Below, one piece after another: positions 15,696-24,487 of a DNA stretch of 64,000 nt. The first letter of the stretch is position 1. Every line of letters begins with the position of its first letter. Under the pieces are notes generated by a model. That model was not told the DNA's origin. It did not search any database and saw nothing but the letters and a program-made list of their open reading frames with translations. This stretch comes from Streptomyces sp. NBC_00576 (GTDB taxonomy: Bacteria > Actinomycetota > Actinomycetes > Streptomycetales > Streptomycetaceae), in NCBI RefSeq assembly GCF_036345175.1, contig NZ_CP107780.1:4154001-4218000 (forward strand), given 5' to 3'. The translations under genes and the position numbers were made by a program.

Positions 15696-16436
15696 TCAGC
15701 GGCGTGCCGCCGACTGCCGTCGCACGGCCCCCGCCTGGTTCCTGCGCGTCAGCCACAGCGCGCCCGCCGCGCCCGCGAGCAGCACCGTGCCGCCGAGCGT
15801 GCCCAGCGCGATCACGGAGTCCTCGGGACCGGTCTGCGGGAGTGCGGTACCGGGGTCCGTACCGCCCGTACCGCCCGTACCGCCGGTGTCACCGCCGCCC
15901 GAGGCCCCCGTGACGTCGAGCGTCAGGGACGGCTTGGGGCTGTTGGTGGGCGTGCACGTGGTGGTCGTACCGGCGGCCTTGATGGTCAGGACGCCGGCCG
16001 TGAAGGTGACCTTGCCGTTCTTGGACGGCTTGTACGTACCGCTCAGGTCATTGATCTTGATGGGGGTGTTGGCGGGGAGCGCGGCCTGGTTCGCGGGCCC
16101 GCTGACATTCAGCGTGCCGCTGTCCGCGCCGCCCAGCTTGATCGTGGCGCTCGGGCTCATCGCGCCCTTGCCCAGCTCCACCGGGCTGGACGAGACACCC
16201 TTCTGCCAGGACATCGTGACCTGGTAGGCACCGCCGCTCTCCACCGCCTTGATGTCGATGGACGAGAGGGCGCTCTTGACGCCGATCGGCGTGTCGCACC
16301 TGTAGTTGACGTCCACGATCTCGGCCCGGGCGGCGGGGGCGGCCATCAGAACCGCCGATCCGGCCAGGGCCGCGACGGACGCGAGCGCGGCGCTTCGTTT
16401 CGGGTGCGTTCGGCGGCATGTCCGGTGGTACGACAT
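15696..16436 (-). CDS. LPXTG-anchored surface protein
   Basis: 246 residues. Long signal peptide (about 1-39, ALASVAALAGSAVLMAAPA, then ARA-EIV). The mature part (about 40-180) matches domain B of the LANTG protein at 12328-13656: C-DTP-I/L-G at the start, a GGADSGT strand, IND-L/M-x-GTYKP, GVLT-x-x-A-x-GTTT-x-CTP. A Gly/Thr linker (DTGGTGGTGGTDPG) leads to LPQTG, a hydrophobic helix and a basic tail, the classical sortase signal. First gene of the four-gene surface operon, ATG 16436. Confidence 0.85.
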   Translation of the reverse strand: MSYHRTCRRTHPKRSAALASVAALAGSAVLMAAPAARAEIVDVNYRCDTPIGVKSALSSIDIKAVESGGAYQVTMSWQKGVSSSPVELGKGAMSPSATIKLGGADSGTLNVSGPANQAALPANTPIKINDLSGTYKPSKNGKVTFTAGVLTIKAAGTTTTCTPTNSPKPSLTLDVTGASGGGDTGGTGGTGGTDPGTALPQTGPEDSVIALGTLGGTVLLAGAAGALWLTRRNQAGAVRRQSAARR

Positions 16437-16605
16437 CGTCGTCCCCCATTCCTGGCGGTCCTATCGGCTTTTCTGACGGCACATCAGATCGCGGATCGGC
16501 CGTCAAGGTACGCCCGGGGACCAACAGTTGGAAGACACAGCACACACCGGATCGGCGCGATTTCGGCGTGCTTCGAGTGGCGCTTCGCCGCCGGAACGGC
16601 GGGAA

Positions 16606-17082
16606 CTACGCCGGAGCGCCCAGCTCCGCCCACACCCTCTTGCCCGAGACGCCGGGGGTTCGTACGACGCCCCAGTCCAGGCACAGCCGCTGCACGATGA
16701 ACATCCCGTGGCCGCCAGGGCGCCCGGCTCTGTGCGGCGTGCGCGGGGCGGGCTGACCCGTGCCCCGGTCCGAGACCTCGACCCGGATCACCTTGTTGTC
16801 GCAGGTGATCCACATCTCGTCCGGGCCCTCGGCGTGCAGACAGGCGTTGGTGACGAGTTCGGAGACGACGAGCAGTACGTCCTCGGCGGCGGCCCGCTGG
16901 TCCGCGGTGTCGGCGGGGAGCCAGCCCCACGCGTACAGCGCCTGCCGGGCGAAGTCACGGGCGAGCGGAACGACACCGCTCTCGCCGCCGAAACCCAGGC
17001 TGCGGGTCTGCCGACTCCCGGGAGCGCCGCTGGACTCGGAGGACTCCGAGGAGCCCGGCGAGTCGGGCCGGGTGGTGCTCAT
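16606..17082 (-). CDS. RsbW-like ATP-binding anti-sigma factor / serine kinase
   Basis: 158 residues. After a Ser/Glu-rich N terminus comes a GHKL ATPase domain: N box LVVSELVTNACLHA, G1 VEVSDRGTGQP, and G2-like GRPGGHGMFIVQRL. Such RsbW/SpoIIAB-type proteins bind SigB-type sigma factors and phosphorylate STAS-domain antagonists. A STAS gene (17264) and a SigB-type sigma gene (17969) lie next to it, so the three plausibly form one partner-switching module. The G2 box has HGM where many have LGL/HGL. It lies 181 bp downstream of the STAS gene on the same strand. Confidence 0.85.
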   Translation of the reverse strand: MSTTRPDSPGSSESSESSGAPGSRQTRSLGFGGESGVVPLARDFARQALYAWGWLPADTADQRAAAEDVLLVVSELVTNACLHAEGPDEMWITCDNKVIRVEVSDRGTGQPAPRTPHRAGRPGGHGMFIVQRLCLDWGVVRTPGVSGKRVWAELGAPA

Positions 17083-17263
17083 CAGCGCTTCACCTCACCG
17101 ATTCACCGGTTCACGTACACGGTCGTCATTCAACACTGTTCCTTACGCACGCCCTTGTGTGCATATTCAGGATGTCTCCTGCCCGACGGAACCGACAGAA
17201 CACCCCCCAGATGAGCGCGCTCAACAGCCCGGTCGGCCGACCAAGGAGACTCGGCCAGGAAGA

Positions 17264-17668
17264 CTAGGAGGATTCAGGAGACCCGGGGGACCGGGGAGGC
17301 TCGTCCGCCAGGGCGTCGGCAAGCGTCTCGTGGACGGTGAAAACAGCGTCCGCACCCGTGATCTCGAACACCCGCGCGACCACCGGCTGCATTCCGGCGA
17401 GATGCACCCCGCCACCCGCCGCCTCCGCCTTCAGGCGGGCGCCGAGCAGCACGTTGAGGCCGGTGGAGTCACAGAACTCCAGGCGCGTGCAGTCGACGAC
17501 CAGCCGCGCAAGGCCCTTCGCGAGGCAGTCCTCGAGCGGTTCACGCAACAGGTCGGCGGTGTGGTGATCCAGCTCACCCGCCGGTGTCACGACGGCGCTG
17601 TTGCCCTCATGCCGCACCTCGACCAGAAGCCGGCCAGACTGCGCGCTGCCGACCGTCCCGCGATCCAT
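17264..17668 (-). CDS. STAS-domain anti-anti-sigma factor
   Basis: 134 residues. STAS fold with TPAGELDHHTADLLREPL, LVVDCTRLEFCDSTGLNVLL and VHLAGMQPVVARVFEITG. Ser68 in DSTGLN is at the position phosphorylated in SpoIIAA/RsbV proteins. When dephosphorylated it would capture the anti-sigma factor and free the sigma factor encoded divergently at 17969. ATG 17668. C-terminal Pro/Ser tail is nonconserved. Confidence 0.92.
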   Translation of the reverse strand: MDRGTVGSAQSGRLLVEVRHEGNSAVVTPAGELDHHTADLLREPLEDCLAKGLARLVVDCTRLEFCDSTGLNVLLGARLKAEAAGGGVHLAGMQPVVARVFEITGADAVFTVHETLADALADEPPRSPGSPESS

Positions 17669-17968
17669 GCCGTCTCTACTCCCGAGGTCGTGGCTGTTTG
17701 CCGGCGCCCACTCGCGCCCGACTGACGTCCACGAACACTACGCCTTCCTCACACTCTCCGACACCTGAACTAACGCCCATATATGGACATAAGGGAACGC
17801 AACGCACTTGCGGCGGGCTCGGGGAAACGGGTAGGGCTAGTACTGAGCCGGTTCGTGCAGCGAGCCGGCCCGAGACACGCACCCGACACGGCCGGCATTG
17901 GAGGCGCCGCACACCGCACCGCACGCACCGGCTTCGGCAGCCTTATGCCGAGAACCATGGAGGACACC
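17669..17968. promoter_or_regulatory. divergent region of STAS gene and SigB-type sigma gene
   Basis: 300 bp without an assigned gene. The sigma frame is open back to an ATG at 17783, but the ribosome-binding site favours 17969. GGGTAG at 17829-17834 fits the -10 element of SigB-type promoters (GGGTAY-like), suggesting autoregulation, but no convincing GTTT-type -35 is at the right spacing. Confidence 0.35.
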
Positions 17969-18889
17969 ATGTCACCCCGGCTCGACGCATCGCATACCCA
18001 GACGACGACGTCGACACCCCCTCCGGAACACACGGACTCCCAGCAGCTGGACCAGCATTTCCCGGGCCCACGCGTTCCGGACCCCTTGGACGGGCTCCCC
18101 GAGATCCCGCCGTTCGACGAGGTGGGGGCGGTCGACGCCCGGGCCCTGTCGAAAACCCTCTTCGCGCGACTGGAGTCCCTCGAAGAAGGCACACACGACT
18201 ACGCGTACGTCCGGAACACCCTCGTCGAGCTCAACCTCGCGCTGGTCAAGTTCGCCGCCTCCCGCTTCCGTTCGCGCAGCGAACCCATGGAGGACATCAT
18301 CCAGGTCGGCACGATCGGCCTGATCAAGGCGATCGACCGCTTCGAGCTGAGCCGTGGCGTCGAGTTCCCGACCTTCGCGATGCCGACGATCGTCGGTGAG
18401 ATCAAGCGCTTCTTCCGTGACACGTCGTGGTCCGTCCGCGTACCGCGCCGGCTCCAGGAGCTCCGGCTCGACCTGGCCCGGGCGGGCGACGAACTGGCCC
18501 AGCAGCTCGACCGCGCCCCCACCGTGGCCGAGCTCGCCGACCGTCTCGACCTCTCCAAGGACGAGGTCGTGGAGGGCATGGCGGCGTCGAACGCCTACAC
18601 CGCCAGCTCACTTGACGCACAGCCCGAGGAGGACGACTCCGAGGGCGCGCTCTCGGACCGCATCGGGTACGAGGACCACGGCATCGAAGGCATCGAGTAC
18701 GTCGAGTCGTTGAAGCCGCTGATCGCCGAACTCCCTCCCCGGGACCGGCAGATCCTCTCGCTGCGGTTCGTCGCCAACCTGACCCAGTCGGAGATCGGCG
18801 AGGAGCTGGGCATCTCGCAGATGCATGTCTCGCGGCTGCTGTCGCGGACCTTGCAGCGGCTGCGGAAGGGCCTGATGGTCGAGGGCTGA
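17969..18889 (+). CDS. SigB/SigF-family sigma factor
   Basis: 306 residues. Region 2 carries DIIQVGTIGLIKAIDRFE and VEFPTFAMPTIVGEIKRFF; region 3 VRVPRRLQELRLDLARAGDEL; region 4 LPPRDRQILSLRFVANLTQ followed by the HTH IGEELGISQMHVSRLLSRTL. This is the SigB class used in Streptomyces for osmotic and general stress. ATG 17969 has GGAGGA five bases upstream; ATGs at 17957, 17945 and 17783 are in frame but less well placed. Next to purEK-side genes, anti-sigma and STAS genes, the locus resembles the S. coelicolor sigI region, a comparison from memory that I could not test. A strong terminator follows. Confidence 0.93.
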   Translation: MSPRLDASHTQTTTSTPPPEHTDSQQLDQHFPGPRVPDPLDGLPEIPPFDEVGAVDARALSKTLFARLESLEEGTHDYAYVRNTLVELNLALVKFAASRFRSRSEPMEDIIQVGTIGLIKAIDRFELSRGVEFPTFAMPTIVGEIKRFFRDTSWSVRVPRRLQELRLDLARAGDELAQQLDRAPTVAELADRLDLSKDEVVEGMAASNAYTASSLDAQPEEDDSEGALSDRIGYEDHGIEGIEYVESLKPLIAELPPRDRQILSLRFVANLTQSEIGEELGISQMHVSRLLSRTLQRLRKGLMVEG

Positions 18890-18965
18890 CGGCCGCAGCA
18901 TCGAGGCAGGGCCTCCCCGTCCCTACGGCCGGGGGGCCTCCCGGGCCCGCACCCGGCACAGGAAC

Positions 18966-19000
18966 GGTTTCCGGTTACCTACGGAAACCTCTCCCCTCTT
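18966..19000 (+). terminator. terminator of sigma gene
   Basis: GGTTTCCG (18966-18973) pairs with CGGAAACC (18982-18989) around an 8-nt loop, followed by the pyrimidine run TCTCCCCTCTTTT. Located 77 bp after the sigma factor stop. Confidence 0.7.
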
Positions 19001-19091
19001 TTCCCAAAGGCCCCCTGCGTCACCGAGACCGCCCCCAGACTGGCTGCTACGTCAGGACGGGGACGGGCCGGGGGTGCGAGGAGGCGGACGG

Positions 19092-20738
19092 ATGTCCCGG
19101 GACACCGACCACAGCGGGGTGTACGACGACAGCGAGTTGTACGCGGTGCACGCGGACGCGCCCGACGCGCACCTCACCGAATTACTCCGCACCAACTCCC
19201 CCACCGCGTACCCGGCGTTGCAGGAACTCCGTGCCCGCCACCGCGCGTCCGTCCTCGCCTACGCCCGCCTGTGCACGACGAGTGACTCCACGGCAGGGCA
19301 GTTGGCGGCCCAGGCGTTCACGACGGCGGCCCGGGACGCGGCACGCGGTGCGGAGCCGAGCGTGCCGTGGCGCCACCAACTCCTGTTGCTGACGGCCGAC
19401 CTGGCGGCCGGCTGGGCAACGGACGAGCGTGCGGCGGGCCTCGACTCGAGCCTGCTCCTCGTCCTGAACACACTGAACCCGTCGATCCAGTTCAACCAGT
19501 TCAACCAGTCGAATCCGTCGAACGCACAGAACGCGGCGGGCGGAGTCGGCCTGATGCCGCCTCCGCCCATGCTGGGCCCGTTCCAGTCGCTGCCGTCCCG
19601 CACGCAGGGCCTCATCTGGTACGGCATCGTGGAGCGCGAGTCCGAGGACCGGACCGCCGCTCTCCTCGGTCTGACGCGCGAGGACGTGACGTACGAGCTG
19701 GATTCGGCGCTCCAGGGCCTGGCCCAGGCCTGTCTGCGGTCCCGGCTGGCCGCCTCCGACGATCCGCGCTGCCAGGACTTCCGACGGCTGATCGAGGAGT
19801 CGGTCCGCCCCGTCAACCCCCGCCACAGCACGGACCTGAACTCCCACATGGTCATCTGCCCGCACTGTTCGGTGGCCTACCAGGAGCTCTCCGCCCTGCG
19901 CGACAACCCGCGCACGGCGCTGGGGGACGGCCTGCTGCCGTGGAGCGGCCCGGCGTACGCACGGGACGCGCCGACGGTCACCCGTACCAACGCCCGCTCC
20001 CCGGAGGTCAGTTGGCCGGGGGCACCGCCACGGCGGTCCCGTCGGCGGTTCGTGCTGGCCTCGGCGGTGCTGGGCGCGACGCTCATCCCGCTGCTGATCG
20101 TGCTGCTGTCGCCGGGCGACGGCTCGTCGAGTCAGCGGAACCCGTCGGGCAGCCTCCCGGTCACCTCGGTACCGAGCCGCCCCGAAGCGACGGTCCCCTC
20201 CTCGCCGACAGCCATCGACTCCCCTTCTCCGCCGTCGACTTCACGACCGCAGACCACCCCGTCCCCGACTCCGACTCCGACCCCCACGGCCAAATCCACG
20301 CCCACACCCACACCCGTGTTCCGGGCGCCGGGAGCCTCGAACGCCCAGGTGGTGAACGTCGCCTCGGGTCGCTGCCTGGACATCCGGGGCGCTGTCCTGG
20401 AGAAGGGCACGGACGTCCTCACGGCGCCCTGCTCCGCGTCGTCCGCCACCCAACGCTGGCGCGTCGACGCCGGCTTGGGGCTCCTGCGCTCGGCCGCCGA
20501 CACCGGCCTGTGCCTGGACAGCCGGGGTGATGTGGACAAGGGCGTGGGCATCTGGGAGTGCGCGTCGGTGAACGACGACGACAACGGCGTCAACCTGCGC
20601 TTCACCGTGGACTCCGACGGCGTGATCCGCCCCGCGATCGCCATCGCGACGGGGCTCACTCCGGACGTCGACGGCGGCCTGGTCCTCGCACCGCTGACGG
20701 GCGGATCGGGGCAGCGGTGGCGGGCCGGCGCTACCTGA
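19092..20738 (+). CDS. sigma-like / zinc-finger / TM / ricin-lectin fusion protein
   Basis: 548 residues. The first 60% is cytoplasmic: an ECF-sigma-like helical region (LTELLRTNSPTAYPALQEL, ARLCTTSDSTAGQLAAQAF, then SRTQGLIWYGIVERESEDRT and a region-4-like LLGLTREDVTYELDSAL), followed by a zinc-finger-like HMVICPHCSVAYQEL as in anti-sigma factors. One TM helix (VLASAVLGATLIPLLIVLL), a long Pro/Thr/Ser linker and an extracytoplasmic ricin-type lectin domain (SGRCLDIRG, TQRWRVD, LCLDSRG, QRWRAG) complete it. It may link carbohydrate binding outside to gene control inside; this is inference. ATG 19092 has CGAGGAGG upstream. An Asn/Phe/Gln-rich repeat lies near residue 135. Confidence 0.75.
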   Translation: MSRDTDHSGVYDDSELYAVHADAPDAHLTELLRTNSPTAYPALQELRARHRASVLAYARLCTTSDSTAGQLAAQAFTTAARDAARGAEPSVPWRHQLLLLTADLAAGWATDERAAGLDSSLLLVLNTLNPSIQFNQFNQSNPSNAQNAAGGVGLMPPPPMLGPFQSLPSRTQGLIWYGIVERESEDRTAALLGLTREDVTYELDSALQGLAQACLRSRLAASDDPRCQDFRRLIEESVRPVNPRHSTDLNSHMVICPHCSVAYQELSALRDNPRTALGDGLLPWSGPAYARDAPTVTRTNARSPEVSWPGAPPRRSRRRFVLASAVLGATLIPLLIVLLSPGDGSSSQRNPSGSLPVTSVPSRPEATVPSSPTAIDSPSPPSTSRPQTTPSPTPTPTPTAKSTPTPTPVFRAPGASNAQVVNVASGRCLDIRGAVLEKGTDVLTAPCSASSATQRWRVDAGLGLLRSAADTGLCLDSRGDVDKGVGIWECASVNDDDNGVNLRFTVDSDGVIRPAIAIATGLTPDVDGGLVLAPLTGGSGQRWRAGAT

Positions 20739-20776
20739 AAAGTCCGTATCCGCCAACCTCCCCCGGCGGGGGCACG

Positions 20777-20817
20777 TTTCACTCCGCCGGACGAGACCGG
20801 ACGAGGAAGGAGTGAAA
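20777..20817 (+). terminator. hairpin between lectin fusion and metalloprotease genes
   Basis: TTTCACTCC (20777-20785) pairs with GGAGTGAAA (20809-20817). The right arm carries a good Shine-Dalgarno for an 18-codon reading frame from ATG 20817 to the TGA at 20871-20873, so the stem could either terminate the upstream message or mask a leader peptide ahead of the protease. Confidence 0.45.
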
Positions 20818-20902
20818 TGCCGCCGCGCACACATGGGCAACCCCGCACGCGGCCGGTGGCAACCCGAGGGTGAATCCCGTTCCCCACAAAGGGAGTTCAC
20901 CA

Positions 20903-21781
20903 ATGCGCAAACACATCGCACGTCTGTTGGCCGTCCTCGCGGCGCTGGCCGCGCTGATCGCCGCCCCCGGTCTGCCGGCGGCGTTCGCCGCTCCCGCCGT
21001 GACGGCGGCACAGGCACAGGCCGCCGACGACTGGAACCCGCCCGCGAACCTCGTACAGCCGCTGAACGAGGTGTGGAACCACGTCTCGTCGACCTATCCG
21101 GACCTCTACGGCTTCCGCAACTACGGCTGGGACCAGGTCATGGCCAACCGGGGAAGCGTCAACTACTGCGTCCGCTGGGAGTCCGACGCGCCCGTCAGCA
21201 CCGCCCTGCGCGACCGGATCCACACCGCGCTGAAGAAGCAGTTCGGCAAGTGGATGGCGGCCATGGTCGACAACGGCAAGGGGCACAACGCCTGGCCATA
21301 CACCAGCGTGCCGGTCAACATCGTCGGCTGGGCCGTGAAGAACCGCTCGACCCTCCAGTGGACCGACAACTCCGTCGACATCTACGCCGGAAACCTCGAC
21401 GGCGGCGGCTCCCCGCAGTGCGCCCCGGACTGCGGCCGCTTCTTCCACCAGGACGGCAACTACTCACGTTGCCCGGGCGGTGCGTCCCGGCACTACGACC
21501 AGTCGCTGTGGCTGACGAAGGGCTTCCAGGGCGGCGCCGGCGGCGACTGGGGCCAGCGCGTCGGCCAGGAGTACTTCACCAGCACCCTGGACCAGGAGAA
21601 CATCCACATCTACCTGCACGAGGTCGGCCACACCTTCGGGCTCGACGACTTCTACGACTGGACCCCGACCGGCCAGTGCTGCTTCATCATGAACGCGGGC
21701 AGCGCGACCCAGATCACGGAGTTCGACAAGTGGATGTTCCGTGACTTCTGGCGCCACCTGAAGAACAGGTACGGCCTCTGA
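20903..21781 (+). CDS. secreted zinc metalloprotease (HExxH)
   Basis: 292 residues. Signal peptide MRKHIARLLAVLAALAALIA... cleaved near FAAPA or QAAD. The zinc motif HEVGHTFGLDDFYD near residue 240 is HExxHxxGxxD, the metzincin-like/secreted actinobacterial metalloprotease pattern in which the third ligand is Asp. Four Cys (NYCVRW, PQCAPDCGRF, SRCPGG, QCCF) could form disulfides, as expected outside the cell. ATG 20903 follows AAAGGGAG. The family cannot be fixed without a profile search. Convergent with hutI, separated by only 13 bp. Confidence 0.85.
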   Translation: MRKHIARLLAVLAALAALIAAPGLPAAFAAPAVTAAQAQAADDWNPPANLVQPLNEVWNHVSSTYPDLYGFRNYGWDQVMANRGSVNYCVRWESDAPVSTALRDRIHTALKKQFGKWMAAMVDNGKGHNAWPYTSVPVNIVGWAVKNRSTLQWTDNSVDIYAGNLDGGGSPQCAPDCGRFFHQDGNYSRCPGGASRHYDQSLWLTKGFQGGAGGDWGQRVGQEYFTSTLDQENIHIYLHEVGHTFGLDDFYDWTPTGQCCFIMNAGSATQITEFDKWMFRDFWRHLKNRYGL

Positions 21782-21794
21782 CCGGTCGGTTCCT

Positions 21795-23051
21795 TCAGAT
21801 CACCGGTACGCCCCGCCGCCACACCCCGCTGACCAGCGGAACCCCCGGCCGGTAGGCCAGGTGTACATGGCTCGGGGCGTCCAGGAGTGTCAGGTCGGCG
21901 TACGCCCCGGGCGTGAGACGGCCGATGTCGGTGCGGCGGAGGGCTCGCGCGCCCCCCGCCGTGGCCGACCAGACCGCCTCGTCCGGGGTCATGCCCATGT
22001 CCCGTACCGCCAGCGCGACGCAGAAGGGGACGGAGGAGGTGAAGGAGGATCCCGGGTTGCAGTCCGTGGAGAGCGCGACCGTGACGCCCGCGTCGAGGAG
22101 ACGGCGGGCGTCCGGCCACTGCGCGCGGGTGGAGAACTCGGCGCCGGGCAGGAGGGTCGCCACTGTGTCGCTGTTCGCGAGGGCGTCCACGTCGGCGTCG
22201 GTGAGGTGGGTGCAGTGGTCGGCGCTGGCGGCGTCGAGTTCGACGGCCAGCTGCACCCCCGGACCGTACGAGAGCTGGTTGGCGTGGACGCGCGGATGCA
22301 ACCCCTTCGCCTTGCCCGCGGTGAGGATCGCGCGCGCCTGGTCGCCGTCGAAGGCGCCCTTTTCGCAGAAGACGTCGACCCAACGGGCGTACGGGGCACA
22401 GGCGTCGAGCATCTCGCCGGTGACCAGGGCGACATAGGCGGCCGGGTCGTCGGCGTAGTCCGGGGGGACGATGTGGGCGCCGAGGTAGGTGACCTCGTCG
22501 GTGTGGGCGGCGGCGATGCGCAGGGCGCGGGCCTCGTCCTCGACGGTCAGGCCGTATCCCGACTTGGTCTCGAAGGTCGTCGTGCCCTGGTGGAGGGCCT
22601 CGCGGAGGTAACGCGTGAGGTTGGCCTCCAGTTCCGCGTCCGAGGCGGCGCGGGTGGCGGCGACGGTCGTGCGGATACCCCCTGCCGTATAGCTGCGCCC
22701 GGACATGCGGGCGTTGAACTCCTGGGTCCGGTCGCCCGCGAAGACGAGGTGGGAGTGGGAGTCCACGAAGCCCGGGAGAACGGCCCGGCCACCGGCGTCG
22801 ACCCGATTGTCAGTGGTGGGTGCTTTGCTGGATTCACCGGTCCAGACGACGCGGTCGCCCTCTATGACGACGGCCGCGTCCAGGATCAGTCCAAGAGGGG
22901 ATTCGTCGCCGAGAGAGGGGTCGTTGGTGACCAGGCTGCCGATGTTCGTGATGACAGTCGTCGTGCCGGTGGTGGTGTCGGTCGTGCTGCCGATAGCACT
23001 GTTCGTCCGGTTCGGGCTGCCCGGGCTGCTCGGCGTGCTGGTGCTGTTCAT
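21795..23051 (-). CDS. hutI: imidazolonepropionase HutI
   Basis: 418 residues. HutI hydrolyses 4-imidazolone-5-propionate to N-formimino-L-glutamate in histidine degradation. Amidohydrolase motifs: VDSHSHLVFAGDR (metal His pair), KSGYGL, HVHANQLS and STDCNPGSS. The N-terminal 35 residues are a Ser/Thr/Asn-rich extension before the first strand, longer than usual, so a later start is possible. Last of hutU-M20-hutF-hutI, 59 bp after hutF, unlike the other junctions which overlap. Confidence 0.94.
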   Translation of the reverse strand: MNSTSTPSSPGSPNRTNSAIGSTTDTTTGTTTVITNIGSLVTNDPSLGDESPLGLILDAAVVIEGDRVVWTGESSKAPTTDNRVDAGGRAVLPGFVDSHSHLVFAGDRTQEFNARMSGRSYTAGGIRTTVAATRAASDAELEANLTRYLREALHQGTTTFETKSGYGLTVEDEARALRIAAAHTDEVTYLGAHIVPPDYADDPAAYVALVTGEMLDACAPYARWVDVFCEKGAFDGDQARAILTAGKAKGLHPRVHANQLSYGPGVQLAVELDAASADHCTHLTDADVDALANSDTVATLLPGAEFSTRAQWPDARRLLDAGVTVALSTDCNPGSSFTSSVPFCVALAVRDMGMTPDEAVWSATAGGARALRRTDIGRLTPGAYADLTLLDAPSHVHLAYRPGVPLVSGVWRRGVPVI

Positions 23052-23110
23052 GGCGTCCTCGTGGGTGGCGGGCCTGCGAGCAGGGATGCGGGCCGGGGTG
23101 CGTACGGGGG

Positions 23111-24487
23111 TCAGCCGCGCAGGGCTTCGACAGCGGCCGCCAGCGCCTGTGGCACCTCGGGTACGAGGGTGTGCTCCCCGTCGCGCACGACGTGCCGGCC
23201 GGCCACGACCGTATGGCGCACATCCGCTGCCGACGCTGCGAATACCGCGGTCTCCGCTCCCAGGCGAGGCACCGGCCCCGCAGTTCTGACCGAGTCGAGC
23301 GCGATCGTCGTGAAGTCGGCGAGCGCACCCGCCTCAAGGGTGCCCGCATCGTCCCAGCCGAGGGCCGCGTGGCCGTCGGCCGAGGCCGCCCGGAGCAGGG
23401 CCGCCGCTGTCCAGTGACCCCGGGTGCGGGTGCGCAGGCGCTCGTTCAGCTCCATGGCGCGCGCCTCTTCTAGCAGGTCGATGACGGCGTGGCTGTCGGA
23501 GCCCAGACAGAGCGGTGAGCCCGCGCGCTGGAGGGCGACGGCGGGGCCGATGCCGTCGGCGAGGTCGCGTTCGGTGGTGGGGCACATACAGGTACCGGTG
23601 CCGCTGCCGCCGAGGAGCGCGATGTCGTCGTCGGTGAGGTGGGTGTTGTGGACGCCCGTGGTGCGGGGGCCGAGGACGCCGTGGTCGGCGAGGAGGCGGG
23701 TGGGCGTGCACCCGTGTGCGGCCTGGCAGGCGTCGTTCTCCGCCGTCTGCTCGGACAGGTGCACATGGAGTGGCGCCCGCCGTTCCTCGGCCCAGCGGGC
23801 CACGGTCGCCAACTGGCCCGCGGGCACGGCTCGTACGGAGTGGATGGCGGCACCGATCCGCGCGTGATCCCGATCCTTGAGAACTGAACAGCGTTCCGCC
23901 CAGGCGTCGGCCGTGCCGTCGGAGAAGCGGAGCTGGTGGCGGTTGGGGTCCTGTCCGCTGTGCTTGTTCAGGATGGCCGAGGAGAGGTAGGCGGTGTCGA
24001 GGAGGGTGATACGGATTCCGGCGTCGGCGGCGGCCTCGACGAGGGCCTCGCCCATCGCGTTCGGGTCGGCGTAAGGGGCGCCGCCCGGGGCGTGGTGGAC
24101 GTAGTGGAACTCGCCCACCGCGGTGATGCCGGCGAGGGCCATCTCGGCGTACACGGCACGCGCGAGGGAGTGGTAGCTGTCCGGGGTCAGCTTGTCGGCG
24201 AAGGAGTACATGACCTCGCGCCAGGTCCAGAAGGTGCCGCTGCCGACCTGGACGGTGCCGCGCAGGGCGCGATGGAAAGCGTGGCTGTGGGCGTTGGCGA
24301 GGCCGGGAAGAGTGAGCCCGCGAAGGATCTCGGCGCCGGCCGGCGGGGCGTCGACCCCCGTCCGGACGGCGGCGATACGGCCGTCCTTCACCTCCAGGGC
24401 GACGCCCGGCTCGACGTTGGTGTCGAGCCAGGCGTGCTCCAGCCAGTAGGTGCGCTGCGGATGCGCGTGCTGATGAGGGTGCGTCAC
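23111..24487 (-). CDS. hutF: formimidoylglutamate deiminase HutF
   Basis: 458 residues. HutF deaminates N-formimino-L-glutamate to N-formyl-L-glutamate, the branch in which a deformylase then releases formate. Metal-binding motifs NAHSHAFHRAL, HVHLSEQ, HNTHLTDDD and LGSDSHAVIDLLEE are intact. The GTG at 24487 overlaps the M20 stop (GTGA). The presence of HutF and absence of a formiminoglutamase (HutG ureohydrolase) shows the two-step route is used here. Confidence 0.93.
   Translation of the reverse strand: MTHPHQHAHPQRTYWLEHAWLDTNVEPGVALEVKDGRIAAVRTGVDAPPAGAEILRGLTLPGLANAHSHAFHRALRGTVQVGSGTFWTWREVMYSFADKLTPDSYHSLARAVYAEMALAGITAVGEFHYVHHAPGGAPYADPNAMGEALVEAAADAGIRITLLDTAYLSSAILNKHSGQDPNRHQLRFSDGTADAWAERCSVLKDRDHARIGAAIHSVRAVPAGQLATVARWAEERRAPLHVHLSEQTAENDACQAAHGCTPTRLLADHGVLGPRTTGVHNTHLTDDDIALLGGSGTGTCMCPTTERDLADGIGPAVALQRAGSPLCLGSDSHAVIDLLEEARAMELNERLRTRTRGHWTAAALLRAASADGHAALGWDDAGTLEAGALADFTTIALDSVRTAGPVPRLGAETAVFAASAADVRHTVVAGRHVVRDGEHTLVPEVPQALAAAVEALRG

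Noticed and set aside
20240..20330. CCGACTCCGACCC-type tandem repeat
   Set aside because: Encodes the Thr-Pro linker of the lectin fusion protein; ordinary low-complexity coding DNA.
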